From: Nostoc sp. NMS8
Lineage (GTDB): Bacteria; Cyanobacteriota; Cyanobacteriia; Cyanobacteriales; Nostocaceae
DNA: 64,000 bases
Direction of reading: 5' to 3'
Assembly (NCBI RefSeq): GCF_017115045.1
Contig: NZ_JABXKK010000040.1
Coordinates: forward strand, 167,225-231,224
The position numbers and the translations under genes are program-made. The notes under the pieces are model-generated. The model saw only the letters and a program-made list of their open reading frames with translations, was not told the DNA's origin and ran no database searches. Positions 9,280-18,014 of this stretch are shown here, piece after piece. The first letter of the stretch is position 1. Every line of letters begins with the position of its first letter.

Positions 9280-10869
9280 TTAAGTCATATTTAAGACTTT
9301 TCGTAAAAGTATTTGATCTTCTAATTTGGCTTTTAAACGACCATTTTCAATATCTCGAATCCAGCTTTGGCTTTTACCTGTGAGTTTTGCCAATTCTCTT
9401 TGGGAGAGATTCAAATTTTTTCGCGCCTGCAAAATCTGTTCGCCTAGTAAATCGTTTGTAGCTTTGGGTTTCCTTTTGGCTTTGGCAGCTCTTGTTTTCT
9501 TTTTTTCCGATTCTGAAATTTGCTGTTCCCATTCTGGTGGGAGTTCAAAAGCTAAAATCCGCGCATTCATTAGCAGATTCCATTTCCCACGGGGGCCTGT
9601 GTCTGTGAGGCGAGTTTCAGCACCACCGTCATTAGTCCAAAATTCTAATGCTTCATCTGGATCTTCGGGAAGATCAACTAATTTTGCCCACAAAGGTTGA
9701 ATTTCTGGTGGGTAGGTAACTGGATCGAAAAGTGGTTTCATTCCATAGTGATTGAGAATTTCTAAATCGCTTTCAAAGGTTCGCAGCAGACGTTTACGTT
9801 CTTCCCGTTGTCTGGATGCAAGGGCGACTTTATCTTCGCCGTAAGCAATACGCAGTAAGGTAGGAATGGTGATGCGTTGTTCCTTGCCCATTTTGGTTTT
9901 AAATAGCAACCACAACATTAGTCGGACTGCGCCTTCGTGTTGCTGCCAAATACTCATGACTGTGGTTAGCAGTGTTTTGGGGAGACTGCCGTATTGATAG
10001 AATGCGGTTCGCTCTTTACACGCTTGTTTGTTTAAGAAATATTGTGCCCAAATACCTGCTTTTACTTTAAAAGTTAGCCCAATCAGATATTTGCATCCGA
10101 GATTGTCTTCTTGAAAGTGGTGCTGAATATCTACTAAGTGCCATAAGCGGCTGTTTGTAACAGAGAATCCGTTAATTCGACCTTGTTGGGGCCAGTCAAT
10201 AGAGATAATCAGAGAGCAAGCTTGCTGAACAATATTTTTCATTAAAGCTAGCTTGGCAGCTTTGCTCAAATCCTTGCGTTTCTCCATCCCCAAATATTTC
10301 TCGAGTTGTCGCTCATCGATCGCAAATTCTTGCTCCCAAGGTTGCTCTAAGGCTGTAGCATAAGCTGCAAAAATCAAATGTATGCAGGCGGCTCTGATGT
10401 CAAGCTCCTCAATTGCTGCTATATCTGTGGCCTTGTCGTTAACTTTTAATGGATCTTGGATGTGAAAAGCGATCGCACCTCGTCCTTGATTGACTTGTCG
10501 GCTGTAACTGATGTAGCCTTCTTCGTCGGTTTCCCAATGTAGTGATGTGCGCTGCGCTAGTACATTACAAGCTTCCCAAATTGCGATCGCGGAAGCAAAT
10601 GGGTTATTCTTACCGTTAGAAAACAAGTCTAAGCTGCTAGCATCTCTCGGTTCAACTTTGCATCTCCCCTTTTTCGCCTGCCAAGGAATGGGAGAATTAG
10701 TTGGGCAAGCTATTACACATTGCGGTTTTGAATAATAACCCTCACAATTATTACAAAGACCAAGATCAACCCAGTATTCATTGTTCTCTATTTTGATTGC
10801 ACCCGTAGGACATTGGGGGCGGCAGTTGTCACATCCAACGCAACTGTTGTTAGGAATTGTATAAGGCAT
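9280..10869 (-). CDS. cnfR: nif transcriptional activator CnfR (PatB)
   Basis: A protein of 529 residues from the ATG at 10869 (MPYTIPNNSCVGCDNC), the length reported for PatB. Two 4Fe-4S ferredoxin-type cysteine clusters lie in the first 65 residues (CVGCDNCRPQCPTG and CNNCEGYYSKPQCVIACPT). A long helical middle follows, with a Lys-rich linker, and the last 55 residues are an XRE-type helix-turn-helix (RKNLNLSQRELAKLTGKSQSWIRDIE). In heterocystous and other diazotrophic cyanobacteria CnfR/PatB is the oxygen-sensitive activator of nif genes under nitrogen fixation conditions. It is divergent from fdxB and the cox operon. An upstream ATG at 10941 would add 24 residues outside the conserved domain. 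Confidence 0.93.
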   Translation of the reverse strand: MPYTIPNNSCVGCDNCRPQCPTGAIKIENNEYWVDLGLCNNCEGYYSKPQCVIACPTNSPIPWQAKKGRCKVEPRDASSLDLFSNGKNNPFASAIAIWEACNVLAQRTSLHWETDEEGYISYSRQVNQGRGAIAFHIQDPLKVNDKATDIAAIEELDIRAACIHLIFAAYATALEQPWEQEFAIDERQLEKYLGMEKRKDLSKAAKLALMKNIVQQACSLIISIDWPQQGRINGFSVTNSRLWHLVDIQHHFQEDNLGCKYLIGLTFKVKAGIWAQYFLNKQACKERTAFYQYGSLPKTLLTTVMSIWQQHEGAVRLMLWLLFKTKMGKEQRITIPTLLRIAYGEDKVALASRQREERKRLLRTFESDLEILNHYGMKPLFDPVTYPPEIQPLWAKLVDLPEDPDEALEFWTNDGGAETRLTDTGPRGKWNLLMNARILAFELPPEWEQQISESEKKKTRAAKAKRKPKATNDLLGEQILQARKNLNLSQRELAKLTGKSQSWIRDIENGRLKAKLEDQILLRKVLNMT

Positions 10870-11941
10870 TTGGCTCTTTTCCCACTCTAATCGTTGAGAT
10901 GTCTGTATCAGGTCTCCCCTGGATGAGTCCTGTTTATTCATGACTCGCTACCACATTATCTTTCTGGCGAGAATAATCTTTTCTCACCACATTCACTTCC
11001 CACATCCATATTTGGCTTTGTATCCAATTGGAAGCTATTTAAGGCTTTAAAAGCAGACCTAATAAAACTTCTTATTAACTATACATTTCATGAAAAAAAT
11101 GATTAATTTGTTCGTGTCAAGCTTAGAAAAAAATCTTAACATTTATTTAACTACGTATTTAATGAACAATTTAGATTTGACCATAAAACCTTACCCAAAG
11201 TCTTTTTAGGAGAAAAATAAGCCTCTTACAATTGGAATTCATCTAATTTGTTAATAATTTTAATATTTAAGGCATGACAATATTCTGCCATAAAGTTTAC
11301 AGTTCCTTCATAAATTAATTCTGTTTATTTTAGTCAAGTAATAATATTCTTTTTGTCACCATTTATCTAAATATTTAAATCAAAGTAACTTAAAAATTGT
11401 TGCTTTCTAAACTACATATTGCAGATATCAAAATGTAATAAATAAACATATAGCCTAGTATATATGTATACTGTTTATATAAATTTATTTCCCTAAATCT
11501 AAAAATATTTGCAAAAGAATATCATTACTCTTAGAGATATAGTTGCATTTGCTGGAAATAATAGTTAAATCGGCAGTTCTAAACCACATATAGATGAACC
11601 TTTAGTCACCCGTAGAGGTTTCAAATCCTCAACTTTTATTTATGCTCTGTATGGAAATAGCTGATTGTGGGCTGCTACCTCCAGTCAGATATTGAGTCAG
11701 AGACTCGATGAAGGCATTCCTATGCAGAGCATTGGAACGAGGAATAAGAATGATTTATAATAATTATTGGCAATAATTTTCATCTATAAATTTAAATAAA
11801 AAACAATTTAGGATTGTGTTCAAAGTCATCGAAATTTGATGAGATAAAAGTAATTTTTGAATACAAAATAATAAAAGATTAGGATAGTATGATGATTAAT
11901 GCACAAACAGATTGACAGGCAAAATTACTGAGGATTTATTC
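10870..11941. promoter_or_regulatory. Divergent cnfR / fdxB regulatory spacer with NtcA-type palindrome
   Basis: A very AT-rich 1.07-kb region between cnfR and fdxB. At 11458-11471 it has a perfect GTA-N8-TAC site (GTATATATGTATAC), the NtcA consensus. Towards cnfR, TACATT (complement of 11432-11437) is a possible -10 box 20 nt from the site. A second near-match, GTA-N9-TAC at 11850-11864, lies 20 nt before TAGTAT (11885-11890) just upstream of fdxB. No gene is supported inside the spacer. Confidence 0.5.
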
Positions 11942-12235
11942 ATGGCACAACTAACAGGTTTGACATTTGGCGGTAAGGCTTGGACACCAAAATTTGCTCA
12001 GGAAATTGACAAAGATAAATGTATCGGCTGTGGCAGATGCGTTAAAGTATGCGGCTACAATGTGCTTGGATTGAAAGCGCTCAATGAAGAAGGCGAATTT
12101 GTGGAAGATGAAGATGATGAAGAAGTTGAACGGAAAGTAATGGCAGTTACTTCTCCAGAAAACTGTATTGGTTGTGAAGCTTGTTCACGGATTTGCCCCA
12201 AGAATTGCTACACGCATAGTACATTAAACAACTAA
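11942..12235 (+). CDS. fdxB: Ferredoxin III, nif-specific
   Basis: A 97-residue bacterial-type ferredoxin with two 4Fe-4S motifs: [17 protein letters not shown] at about residues 27-43 and [15 protein letters not shown] at about 78-92, separated by an acidic loop ([13 protein letters not shown]). This layout is that of FdxB, a nif-associated electron carrier in cyanobacteria and proteobacteria. Translation is assigned to ATG at 11942 ([14 protein letters not shown]). It lies between cnfR and the cox operon; I recall the same neighbourhood in Anabaena 7120, which supports heterocyst expression. Confidence 0.93.
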   Translation: MAQLTGLTFGGKAWTPKFAQEIDKDKCIGCGRCVKVCGYNVLGLKALNEEGEFVEDEDDEEVERKVMAVTSPENCIGCEACSRICPKNCYTHSTLNN

Positions 12236-12765
12236 GGTTTTTGAAGTTAGTCAAAATTGTTGTTCATTCAAGGAGGCACTGTTTCGATAAAGCGCAAATG
12301 CGCTAGGCAAGGTAACTTGAGGGGAATATTAAATATTTACTGGAATCAATCAAAAGTTTACAGTAAACAAATCCGTAAATCGTAAATTGTTCGCTATTAA
12401 CAAATTTAAACTTGCTGCTAATATAGCCTAATCAACATTAGGACTAACAGTGCCCCTTGGAACAACTAGCTTTTCTGAAAGCAGGGGGCTAACTTTGTAG
12501 TATGTGTTGAAATATAATTTGTAATTTTGTGGGGGAAGGATATGGAAAAAATCTGGAAGTTTCCCCCTTTTTTAATGGCTGCACGTTAGAAATTTAATAA
12601 GTGAAAAGGAAATGGTAAATGGGGAAAGAACAAGGGAATAGGGTACAGGTTACAGGGAATAGATAAATTCCTATTACCTGTAACCTGTAACCTGTAACCT
12701 CTCCCCTAAAACCTAAACTCAGAAAACAACACCTCTAAAGACGGTTTACAAAGCAGGTAGCAGGT
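12236..12765. other. 530-bp spacer between fdxB and coxB
   Basis: No gene seen. It contains imperfect direct repeats of a TACAGGTTACAGGG/CCTGTAACCTGTAACC type at about 12645-12705 that can pair with each other, and otherwise AT-rich DNA. It probably holds the cox promoter; no NtcA consensus was found by eye. Confidence 0.4.
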
Positions 12766-13755
12766 ATGCAACAAGTTCCTGTTTCACTATGGACTCTGGT
12801 TGCTGGGATAGTAGTTACAGCAATCAGTATTTGGATCGGACAAAACCACACTCTCATGCCGGTGCAGGCATCGTTACAAGCGCCTTTGGTAGACGGTTTT
12901 TTTAACGTCATGTTTACCATTGCGATCGCACTCTTCTTGGTGGTAGAAGGAACAATTGTAGTTTTTTTGATTCAGTTTCGTCGCCGTCGGGGTGACGATA
13001 CCGATGGTGTGCCAATAGAAGGTAATTTGCCCTTAGAAGTCTTTTGGACAGCAATTCCAACAGTGATTGTCCTCCTCTTGGGCATCTACAGTGTAGATGT
13101 TTTTAACCGAATGGGAGGCTTTGATCCTGCGGGTCATCCTCATTCAGCAGCTCATGTTGCTCAGATGCCGGGGAGTGCGATAGCTGCTACATTAAGCGAT
13201 ACCTCTGAAGCAACAACTGCCCCAGCAATAGCCCCAACAATTGGCATTGGCGCGTCTCCTCAAACCCTAAACAAACCAGCCGATTTAGTTGTTGATGTCA
13301 AAGGGATACAGTACGCCTGGATATTTAATTACCCCGATAGTGGCATTACCTCTGGGGAATTGCACATACCCGTCGGTGCTGATGTGCAACTCAACCTTTC
13401 AGCACAGGATGTAATTCATTCATTCTGGGTGCCAAACTTTCGGCTGAAGCAAGATGCACTTCCCGGTATCCCGACTGAACTACGATTTGTCGCCACCAAA
13501 CCAGGTACATATCCCGTAGTTTGTGCTGAATTGTGCGGTGGTTATCACGGTTCAATGCGGACACAGGTAATTGTCCACACACCAGAAGAATATAAAAGCT
13601 GGCGGACAGAAAACCAGATCGCTCAACAGCAGAACCTCAATCAAGTCGTTGCAATTAATCCAGCCGACTTATCAACATCAGAGTTTCTCGCGCCCCACAC
13701 CCATGATATGGGAATTAGTGCAGCAACTTTAGAGTCATTGGTCATTAGTCATTAG
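12766..13755 (+). CDS. coxB: Cytochrome c oxidase subunit II (second, heterocyst-type oxidase)
   Basis: A 329-residue subunit II of an aa3-type oxidase in the cytoplasmic or thylakoid membrane. It has an N-terminal hydrophobic segment (LVAGIVVTAISIWI), a second one around residues 46-68 and a third near 90-107, then a periplasmic/lumenal cupredoxin domain with the CuA-binding signature CAELCGGYHGSM near residue 250 and HSFWVPNF upstream. The C-terminus ends LVISH and is encoded by STRR heptamers, so the last residues are an accretion. It heads the coxBAC operon next to fdxB and cnfR, the position of the heterocyst-specific cox2 operon. Confidence 0.93.
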   Translation: MQQVPVSLWTLVAGIVVTAISIWIGQNHTLMPVQASLQAPLVDGFFNVMFTIAIALFLVVEGTIVVFLIQFRRRRGDDTDGVPIEGNLPLEVFWTAIPTVIVLLLGIYSVDVFNRMGGFDPAGHPHSAAHVAQMPGSAIAATLSDTSEATTAPAIAPTIGIGASPQTLNKPADLVVDVKGIQYAWIFNYPDSGITSGELHIPVGADVQLNLSAQDVIHSFWVPNFRLKQDALPGIPTELRFVATKPGTYPVVCAELCGGYHGSMRTQVIVHTPEEYKSWRTENQIAQQQNLNQVVAINPADLSTSEFLAPHTHDMGISAATLESLVISH

Positions 13756-13881
13756 TCATTGGTCATTAGTCATTAGTCATTGGTCATTAGTTATTCGTAA
13801 CGGACAAATGACAACGGACAAATGACAAAGGACAAAAGACAAAGGACAAAAGACAAATGACAAATGACAAAGGACAAAAAT
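13736..13881. repeat. STRR heptamer run between coxB and coxA
   Basis: About 20 tandem units of ATTAGTC/ATTGGTC and then ACAAATG/ACAAAGG/ACAAAAG types. The run supplies the coxB stop codon and ends directly at the coxA start. Confidence 0.9.
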
Positions 13882-15570
13882 ATGACACAGGTAGAATTTC
13901 CACGGAATACTCCACCAGAGGAAAATAAACCGGAAATGGTGGCTAGCCACACCTCCCATCCGAAGGCGTGGAAATGGCAAGATTATTTTACATTTAATGT
14001 TGACCACAAGGTTATTGGTATTCAATACCTGGTGACAGCGTTTGTGTTCTATCTTATTGGTGGACTGATGGCTGTTGCTCTTCGTGTCGAATTAGCAACA
14101 CCAGATGCAGACTTACTCGACCCCAATCTGTATAACGCTTTTATGACCAATCACGGGACGATTATGATCTTCCTGTGGATTGTCCCTAGCGCTATTGGGG
14201 GATTTGGTAACTTTTTGGTGCCGTTGATGGTTGGTGCTAGGGATATGGCTTTCCCGAAGCTAAATGCGATCGCCTTTTGGTTAAATCCCCCAGCCGGTGC
14301 GCTCATTTTAGGTAGTTTCTTTTTTGGCGGTTCCCAATCTGGTTGGACAGCTTACCCACCATTGAGTTTGGTGACAGCCCCAATCGCTCAAACTATGTGG
14401 ATATTAGCGATCGTCTTGGTGGGAACTTCTTCAATTTTGGGTTCACTGAACTTTGTGATCACCATTTTGATGATGAAGGTTCCCAGCATGAAATGGGATC
14501 AAGTACCCTTATTTTGCTGGGCAATCTTGGCAACCTCCTTGCTAGCACTTTTCTCCACACCTGTATTAGCAGCTGGTTTAGTTCTGCTGTTGTTTGACCT
14601 CAACTTTGGCACCTCCTTCTTTAAACCAGATGCAGGCGGTAACGTTGTAATTTATCAACACTTATTCTGGTTTTATTCTCACCCGGCAGTATATTTAATG
14701 ATTCTGCCCATCTTCGGCATTATGTCCGAGGTAATTCCAGTCCACGCCCGTAAGCCAATCTTTGGTTATAAAGCGATCGCTTATTCTAGTGTAGCCATCT
14801 GCGTTGTCGGTTTGTTCGTCTGGGTACACCACATGTTTACCAGCGGCACACCCGGCTGGATGCGGATGTTCTTCACCATCTCCACCCTCATAGTTGCAGT
14901 TCCTACTGGCGTGAAGATTTTTGCCTGGGTTGCTACCCTTTGGGGTGGTAAAATCCGCTTCACCACGGCGATGCTTTTCGCCATTGGCTTGTTATCCATG
15001 TTTGTCATGGGCGGCTTAAGCGGTGTAACGATGGGAACAGCCCCTTTTGATGTTCACGTCCACGACACATATTATGTAGTAGGACACTTCCACTACGTTC
15101 TGTTTGGCGGTTCCGTGTTTGGCATCTACGCCGGCATTTATCACTGGTTCCCCAAAATGACCGGACGAATGCTGAATGAAACTTGGGGACGCGTTCATTT
15201 CGCCCTCACCTTCATCGGCACTAATCTTACTTTCTTACCCATGCACGAATTGGGTTTGAAAGGAATGCCCCGACGAGTGGCAATGTATGACCCCCAATTT
15301 ATCGATCTCAATCAGATTTGTACCTTTGGTTCATTTGTTTTGGCGATATCAGTAATTCCTTTCGCCATCAACATCATCTACAGTTGGCTCAAAGGGCCTT
15401 TGGCTGGTGATAATCCTTGGCAAGCTTTGACCTTAGAATGGACAACTAGCTCACCACCTGCAATTGAAAACTGGGAAGTATTGCCCGTTGTGACTCATGG
15501 CCCTTATGACTACGGTCAGGAGCATAGAACTGAATTACAGTCATCAGCGACGCCAGAAGCTAGTGCTTAG
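13882..15570 (+). CDS. coxA: Cytochrome c oxidase subunit I (second, heterocyst-type oxidase)
   Basis: A 562-residue integral membrane protein with about twelve hydrophobic segments, the catalytic subunit that reduces O2 to water. Haem and copper ligands are visible: NHGTIMIF (low-spin haem His), WFYSHPAVYLM (CuB His and cross-linked Tyr), VHHMFTSG (two CuB His), and HVHDTYYVVGHFHYV (haem a3 and low-spin haem His). Start is placed at ATG 13882 (MTQVEFPRN); an upstream in-frame ATG lies within repeat DNA. Lowering oxygen in the heterocyst is the expected role, inferred from its neighbours. Confidence 0.96.
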   Translation: MTQVEFPRNTPPEENKPEMVASHTSHPKAWKWQDYFTFNVDHKVIGIQYLVTAFVFYLIGGLMAVALRVELATPDADLLDPNLYNAFMTNHGTIMIFLWIVPSAIGGFGNFLVPLMVGARDMAFPKLNAIAFWLNPPAGALILGSFFFGGSQSGWTAYPPLSLVTAPIAQTMWILAIVLVGTSSILGSLNFVITILMMKVPSMKWDQVPLFCWAILATSLLALFSTPVLAAGLVLLLFDLNFGTSFFKPDAGGNVVIYQHLFWFYSHPAVYLMILPIFGIMSEVIPVHARKPIFGYKAIAYSSVAICVVGLFVWVHHMFTSGTPGWMRMFFTISTLIVAVPTGVKIFAWVATLWGGKIRFTTAMLFAIGLLSMFVMGGLSGVTMGTAPFDVHVHDTYYVVGHFHYVLFGGSVFGIYAGIYHWFPKMTGRMLNETWGRVHFALTFIGTNLTFLPMHELGLKGMPRRVAMYDPQFIDLNQICTFGSFVLAISVIPFAINIIYSWLKGPLAGDNPWQALTLEWTTSSPPAIENWEVLPVVTHGPYDYGQEHRTELQSSATPEASA

Positions 15571-15606
15571 TACAGCTTTGTTTATGTAAAAACGTAGCGT
15601 TTTTAA

Positions 15607-15795
15607 TGCAAGCCAACGCATTCACAATGCAAGTCTATGCATTCACAATGCAAGCCGACGCATTCACAATGCAAGCTAATGCATTCACAATGCAAGTCAA
15701 TGCATTCACAATGCAAGCTAATGCATTCACAATGCAAGCTAATGCATTCACAATGCAAGTCAATGCATTCACGATGCAAGCCAATGCATTCACAT
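15607..15795. repeat. 21-bp tandem array, nine copies, between coxA and coxC
   Basis: Nine exact-length 21-bp units with the pattern TGCAAG-YYRAYGCATTCACAA (variable positions in the middle). Because 21 is a multiple of three, several frames stay open through it; none looks like a real gene. It separates coxA from coxC inside one apparent operon. Confidence 0.95.
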
Positions 15796-15862
15796 TGTCG
15801 AGTATTGCCAAATTTAATTCGCTACGAATTAATGAAATGCTGTACTTAGTTAAAAAATAACT

Positions 15863-15901
15863 CTTGTGGGCTTGGACATCCGAAAACCCATCCCACAAGA
15901 A
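15863..15901. repeat. Stem-loop upstream of coxC
   Basis: CTTGTGGG near 15863 pairs with CCCACAAG near 15893-15900, with partial pairing between. It sits between the tandem array and coxC. Confidence 0.4.
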
Positions 15902-15957
15902 AATCAAGATTGTGAAGAATTCAATTGCCCGACGCTTCACCTTTAAGGGTAAACAAT

Positions 15958-16554
15958 ATGACCATAGCTACGACAAGTGAAGATCACAGTGCAGGACACG
16001 AAGAACATCCAGATTTAAGAGTTTGGGGTCTATTAACGTTCCTCGCCTCTGAATCTCTGATGTTTGGGGGATTTTTTGCCACCTATTTGTTTTTCCGAGG
16101 TACTACAGCAGTTTGGCCTCCAGAAGGAAGTGAAGTAGAATTACTTGTGCCGACAATTAACACCATTATTCTGGTGTCTAGTAGCTTCGTGATTCACTTC
16201 GGTGATACGGCGATTAAAAAGAATAACGTCAAGGGAATGCAACTGTGGTATGCAATTACTGCACTCATGGGAGCAATTTTCTTGGGTGGTCAGGTTTATG
16301 AGTACTCAACATTAGGATACGGACTGACTACCAACGTCTTCGCCAACTGCTTTTATATCATGACCGGGTTCCACGGTTTGCACGTTTTTATCGGACTGTT
16401 ATTGATATTACGTGTATTGTGGCGATCGCGTCTCCCCGGTGAATATTCTGCAACCAATCATACTTTCATCGAAATGGCAGAAATTTACTGGCACTTTGTA
16501 GACATTATTTGGATTGTTCTCTTCACCTTGGTGTACGTTCTCACTTTGTTTTAA
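15958..16554 (+). CDS. coxC: Cytochrome c oxidase subunit III (second, heterocyst-type oxidase)
   Basis: A 198-residue subunit III with five hydrophobic segments. It starts at ATG 15958 (MTIATTSEDHSAGHEEHPDLR) and has the family landmarks LRVWGLLTFLASESLMFGGFF, GFHGLHVFIGLLL and a C-terminal EIYWHFVDIIWIVLF. It supports assembly and stability of the CoxAB core. The gene is the third of the coxBAC set, separated from coxA by a 21-bp repeat array and a stem-loop, which could make its expression lower or separately controlled. Confidence 0.94.
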   Translation: MTIATTSEDHSAGHEEHPDLRVWGLLTFLASESLMFGGFFATYLFFRGTTAVWPPEGSEVELLVPTINTIILVSSSFVIHFGDTAIKKNNVKGMQLWYAITALMGAIFLGGQVYEYSTLGYGLTTNVFANCFYIMTGFHGLHVFIGLLLILRVLWRSRLPGEYSATNHTFIEMAEIYWHFVDIIWIVLFTLVYVLTLF

Positions 16555-16556
16555 CA

Positions 16557-16653
16557 AAAGTTAGGAGTGAGGAGTGAAGAGTTAAGAATTTATAACTTCT
16601 AACTCGTAATTCACAACTTCTAACTCCTAACCCCTAACTCCTAACTCTCCAGG
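16557..16653. repeat. STRR heptamer run after coxC
   Basis: Units of the GGAGTGA and TAACTCC/TAACTTC kinds, partly complementary (AGGAGTGAGGAGTGAAG against CTTCTAACTCCTAAC), so the RNA could fold back. Confidence 0.75.
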
Positions 16654-16661
16654 ACTTTATT

Positions 16662-17147
16662 ATGCAAGTTAATACAAACCAATTCTCATGGTTCCAGGTT
16701 CCAGAAGATATCAAAAATCTCTTAATTTTAGCTGCACAAAACTGGGAAAATACATCAGAATCGGAAAAATATATTCAGCAAGCTTTAGCACAGACTGGTG
16801 ATAATACCGATGTCCTAATAGCAGCATATAGATTTTTCTATTATAAAAATAATTATTCTCTTGCACTACAAACAACAAGCAAATTATTAGATAAAATTAA
16901 AGAAGTAGAAAAATTCCCTGATGACTGGGAGCAACTTAAGCTTATATTAGTCAATCGCAAAGAAGACCCACAAATTCGATTGTACTTAAATGCTTATGCT
17001 GCTTCTGGATTAGTACTAGCAAAGTTGGGAGCAATCGAGGAAGCAAAAGAAATCAGCACCAGAGTCCAACAGATAGACGACAAGAATGATTTTGGTTCTG
17101 GAATTCTGCTGGATATTTTGACACGCCCAGCAGAAGAAGACGATTAA
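16662..17147 (+). CDS. TPR-like helical repeat protein, function unknown
   Basis: A 161-residue protein with helix-turn-helix pairs typical of tetratricopeptide-like repeats (SEKYIQQALAQTGDNTDVLIAAYRFF; ALQTTSKLLDKI; LNAYAASGLVLAKLGAIEEAKEI). No cysteines or membrane segments. It starts at ATG 16662 (MQVNTNQFSWFQVPEDIKN), about 100 bp after coxC. Its position between the heterocyst cox operon and a nitrogenase-associated gene suggests a role in heterocyst or nif physiology, but that is guilt by association only. Confidence 0.8.
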   Translation: MQVNTNQFSWFQVPEDIKNLLILAAQNWENTSESEKYIQQALAQTGDNTDVLIAAYRFFYYKNNYSLALQTTSKLLDKIKEVEKFPDDWEQLKLILVNRKEDPQIRLYLNAYAASGLVLAKLGAIEEAKEISTRVQQIDDKNDFGSGILLDILTRPAEEDD

Positions 17148-17179
17148 TTAGTCAGCAATGAAAAGTCAAGGTGAAAATC

Positions 17180-17341
17180 ATGAACAATTGGTTATCTACT
17201 AAATCATATTCTCTATTAGGAGCGGCTACTGATAGTAACTCTATCTTTCCTCCTATCAACATACCTACAAAATTCCCTGTAGGTAATATCCCTAACGTCT
17301 CACCGATCATTGTGATCCAATCTTATCCATTATCAATTTAA
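17180..17341 (+). CDS. Small hypothetical protein, 53 residues
   Basis: A short frame starting MNNWLSTKSYSLLGAATD and ending QSYPLSI. It has a good ribosome binding site (AAGGTGA, 5 nt before the ATG) and stops 5 bp before the cupin start codon, so it fits as a cotranscribed small gene. The protein is proline- and isoleucine-rich, without cysteines or an obvious membrane helix. No family was recognised. It is too short for routine gene callers. Confidence 0.5.
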   Translation: MNNWLSTKSYSLLGAATDSNSIFPPINIPTKFPVGNIPNVSPIIVIQSYPLSI

Positions 17342-17346
17342 AAGTT

Positions 17347-17958
17347 ATGAAAGGTAGGGATTGGCTGCTAACAGGGGACGGTCAGTATCAAGCCTGTAAA
17401 TCTGTAAGAGCATGGAATTTATTGAGAGAAAATTACCGCTTTTATCGGTTTTTAACTGAGGTGGAAGATGTTCTCAATAGCAGTGACAATGAAACCAATT
17501 GTCTGCCAGAAATTCGGATGCTCGTAAGGCGCTTGATAGTAAATTCCTACTGGGTGGGAAGTCAACATTTAGAGCCTTCGCCTAAAACGGGAACCTCTGT
17601 TTTACTCCTATATGATGAATTGGGTTTTCCGTTGACGGTGCAAACAGTAACATTTGCACCAGGAACCCGTTCAAACATTCATAATCACGGGACGTGGGGA
17701 ATTGTGGCGGTGCTAAAAGGCCAAGAAAAAAATACTTTTTGGCGACGCACCAATAGCCCAGAATTTCAGGACAAAATTGAAGCAACGGGAGAAGTAACTC
17801 TGTTCCCAGGAGACATTATTAGCTTTACTCCCGATGCAATTCACAGTGTAGAAGCAGTGGGTGAGGAACCAACTGTGACTTTTAATATTTATGGCGAAAC
17901 CGATCCGAATGAAAGGTTTGAGTTTGACTTAGTTAGCCATAAAGCTAGGAATTTTTAA
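17347..17958 (+). CDS. Cupin protein, cysteine dioxygenase-like
   Basis: A 203-residue cupin. The metal-binding motif IHNHGTWGIVAVLKGQEKNTFWRR lies near residues 115-140 and the second cupin motif PGDIISFTPDAIHSVEA near 158-174; together they supply three His ligands for a non-haem iron. The pattern matches the cysteine dioxygenase type I group (thiol oxidation), but substrate specificity is not evident. It lies 5 bp after the small 53-residue gene and about 55 bp before the nitrogenase-associated gene, so all may be cotranscribed downstream of cox. Confidence 0.82.
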   Translation: MKGRDWLLTGDGQYQACKSVRAWNLLRENYRFYRFLTEVEDVLNSSDNETNCLPEIRMLVRRLIVNSYWVGSQHLEPSPKTGTSVLLLYDELGFPLTVQTVTFAPGTRSNIHNHGTWGIVAVLKGQEKNTFWRRTNSPEFQDKIEATGEVTLFPGDIISFTPDAIHSVEAVGEEPTVTFNIYGETDPNERFEFDLVSHKARNF

Positions 17959-18014
17959 TTTCATCGGTTCGTAGTTGGCGCTTTAGCGCTAAAAAGTAAT
18001 TAGGAGATAGTTGC

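Noticed and set aside
15606..15940. Several open frames through the 21-bp array near coxA
   Set aside because: They exist only because the period is a multiple of three; sequences are pure repeats without start signals or known relatives.
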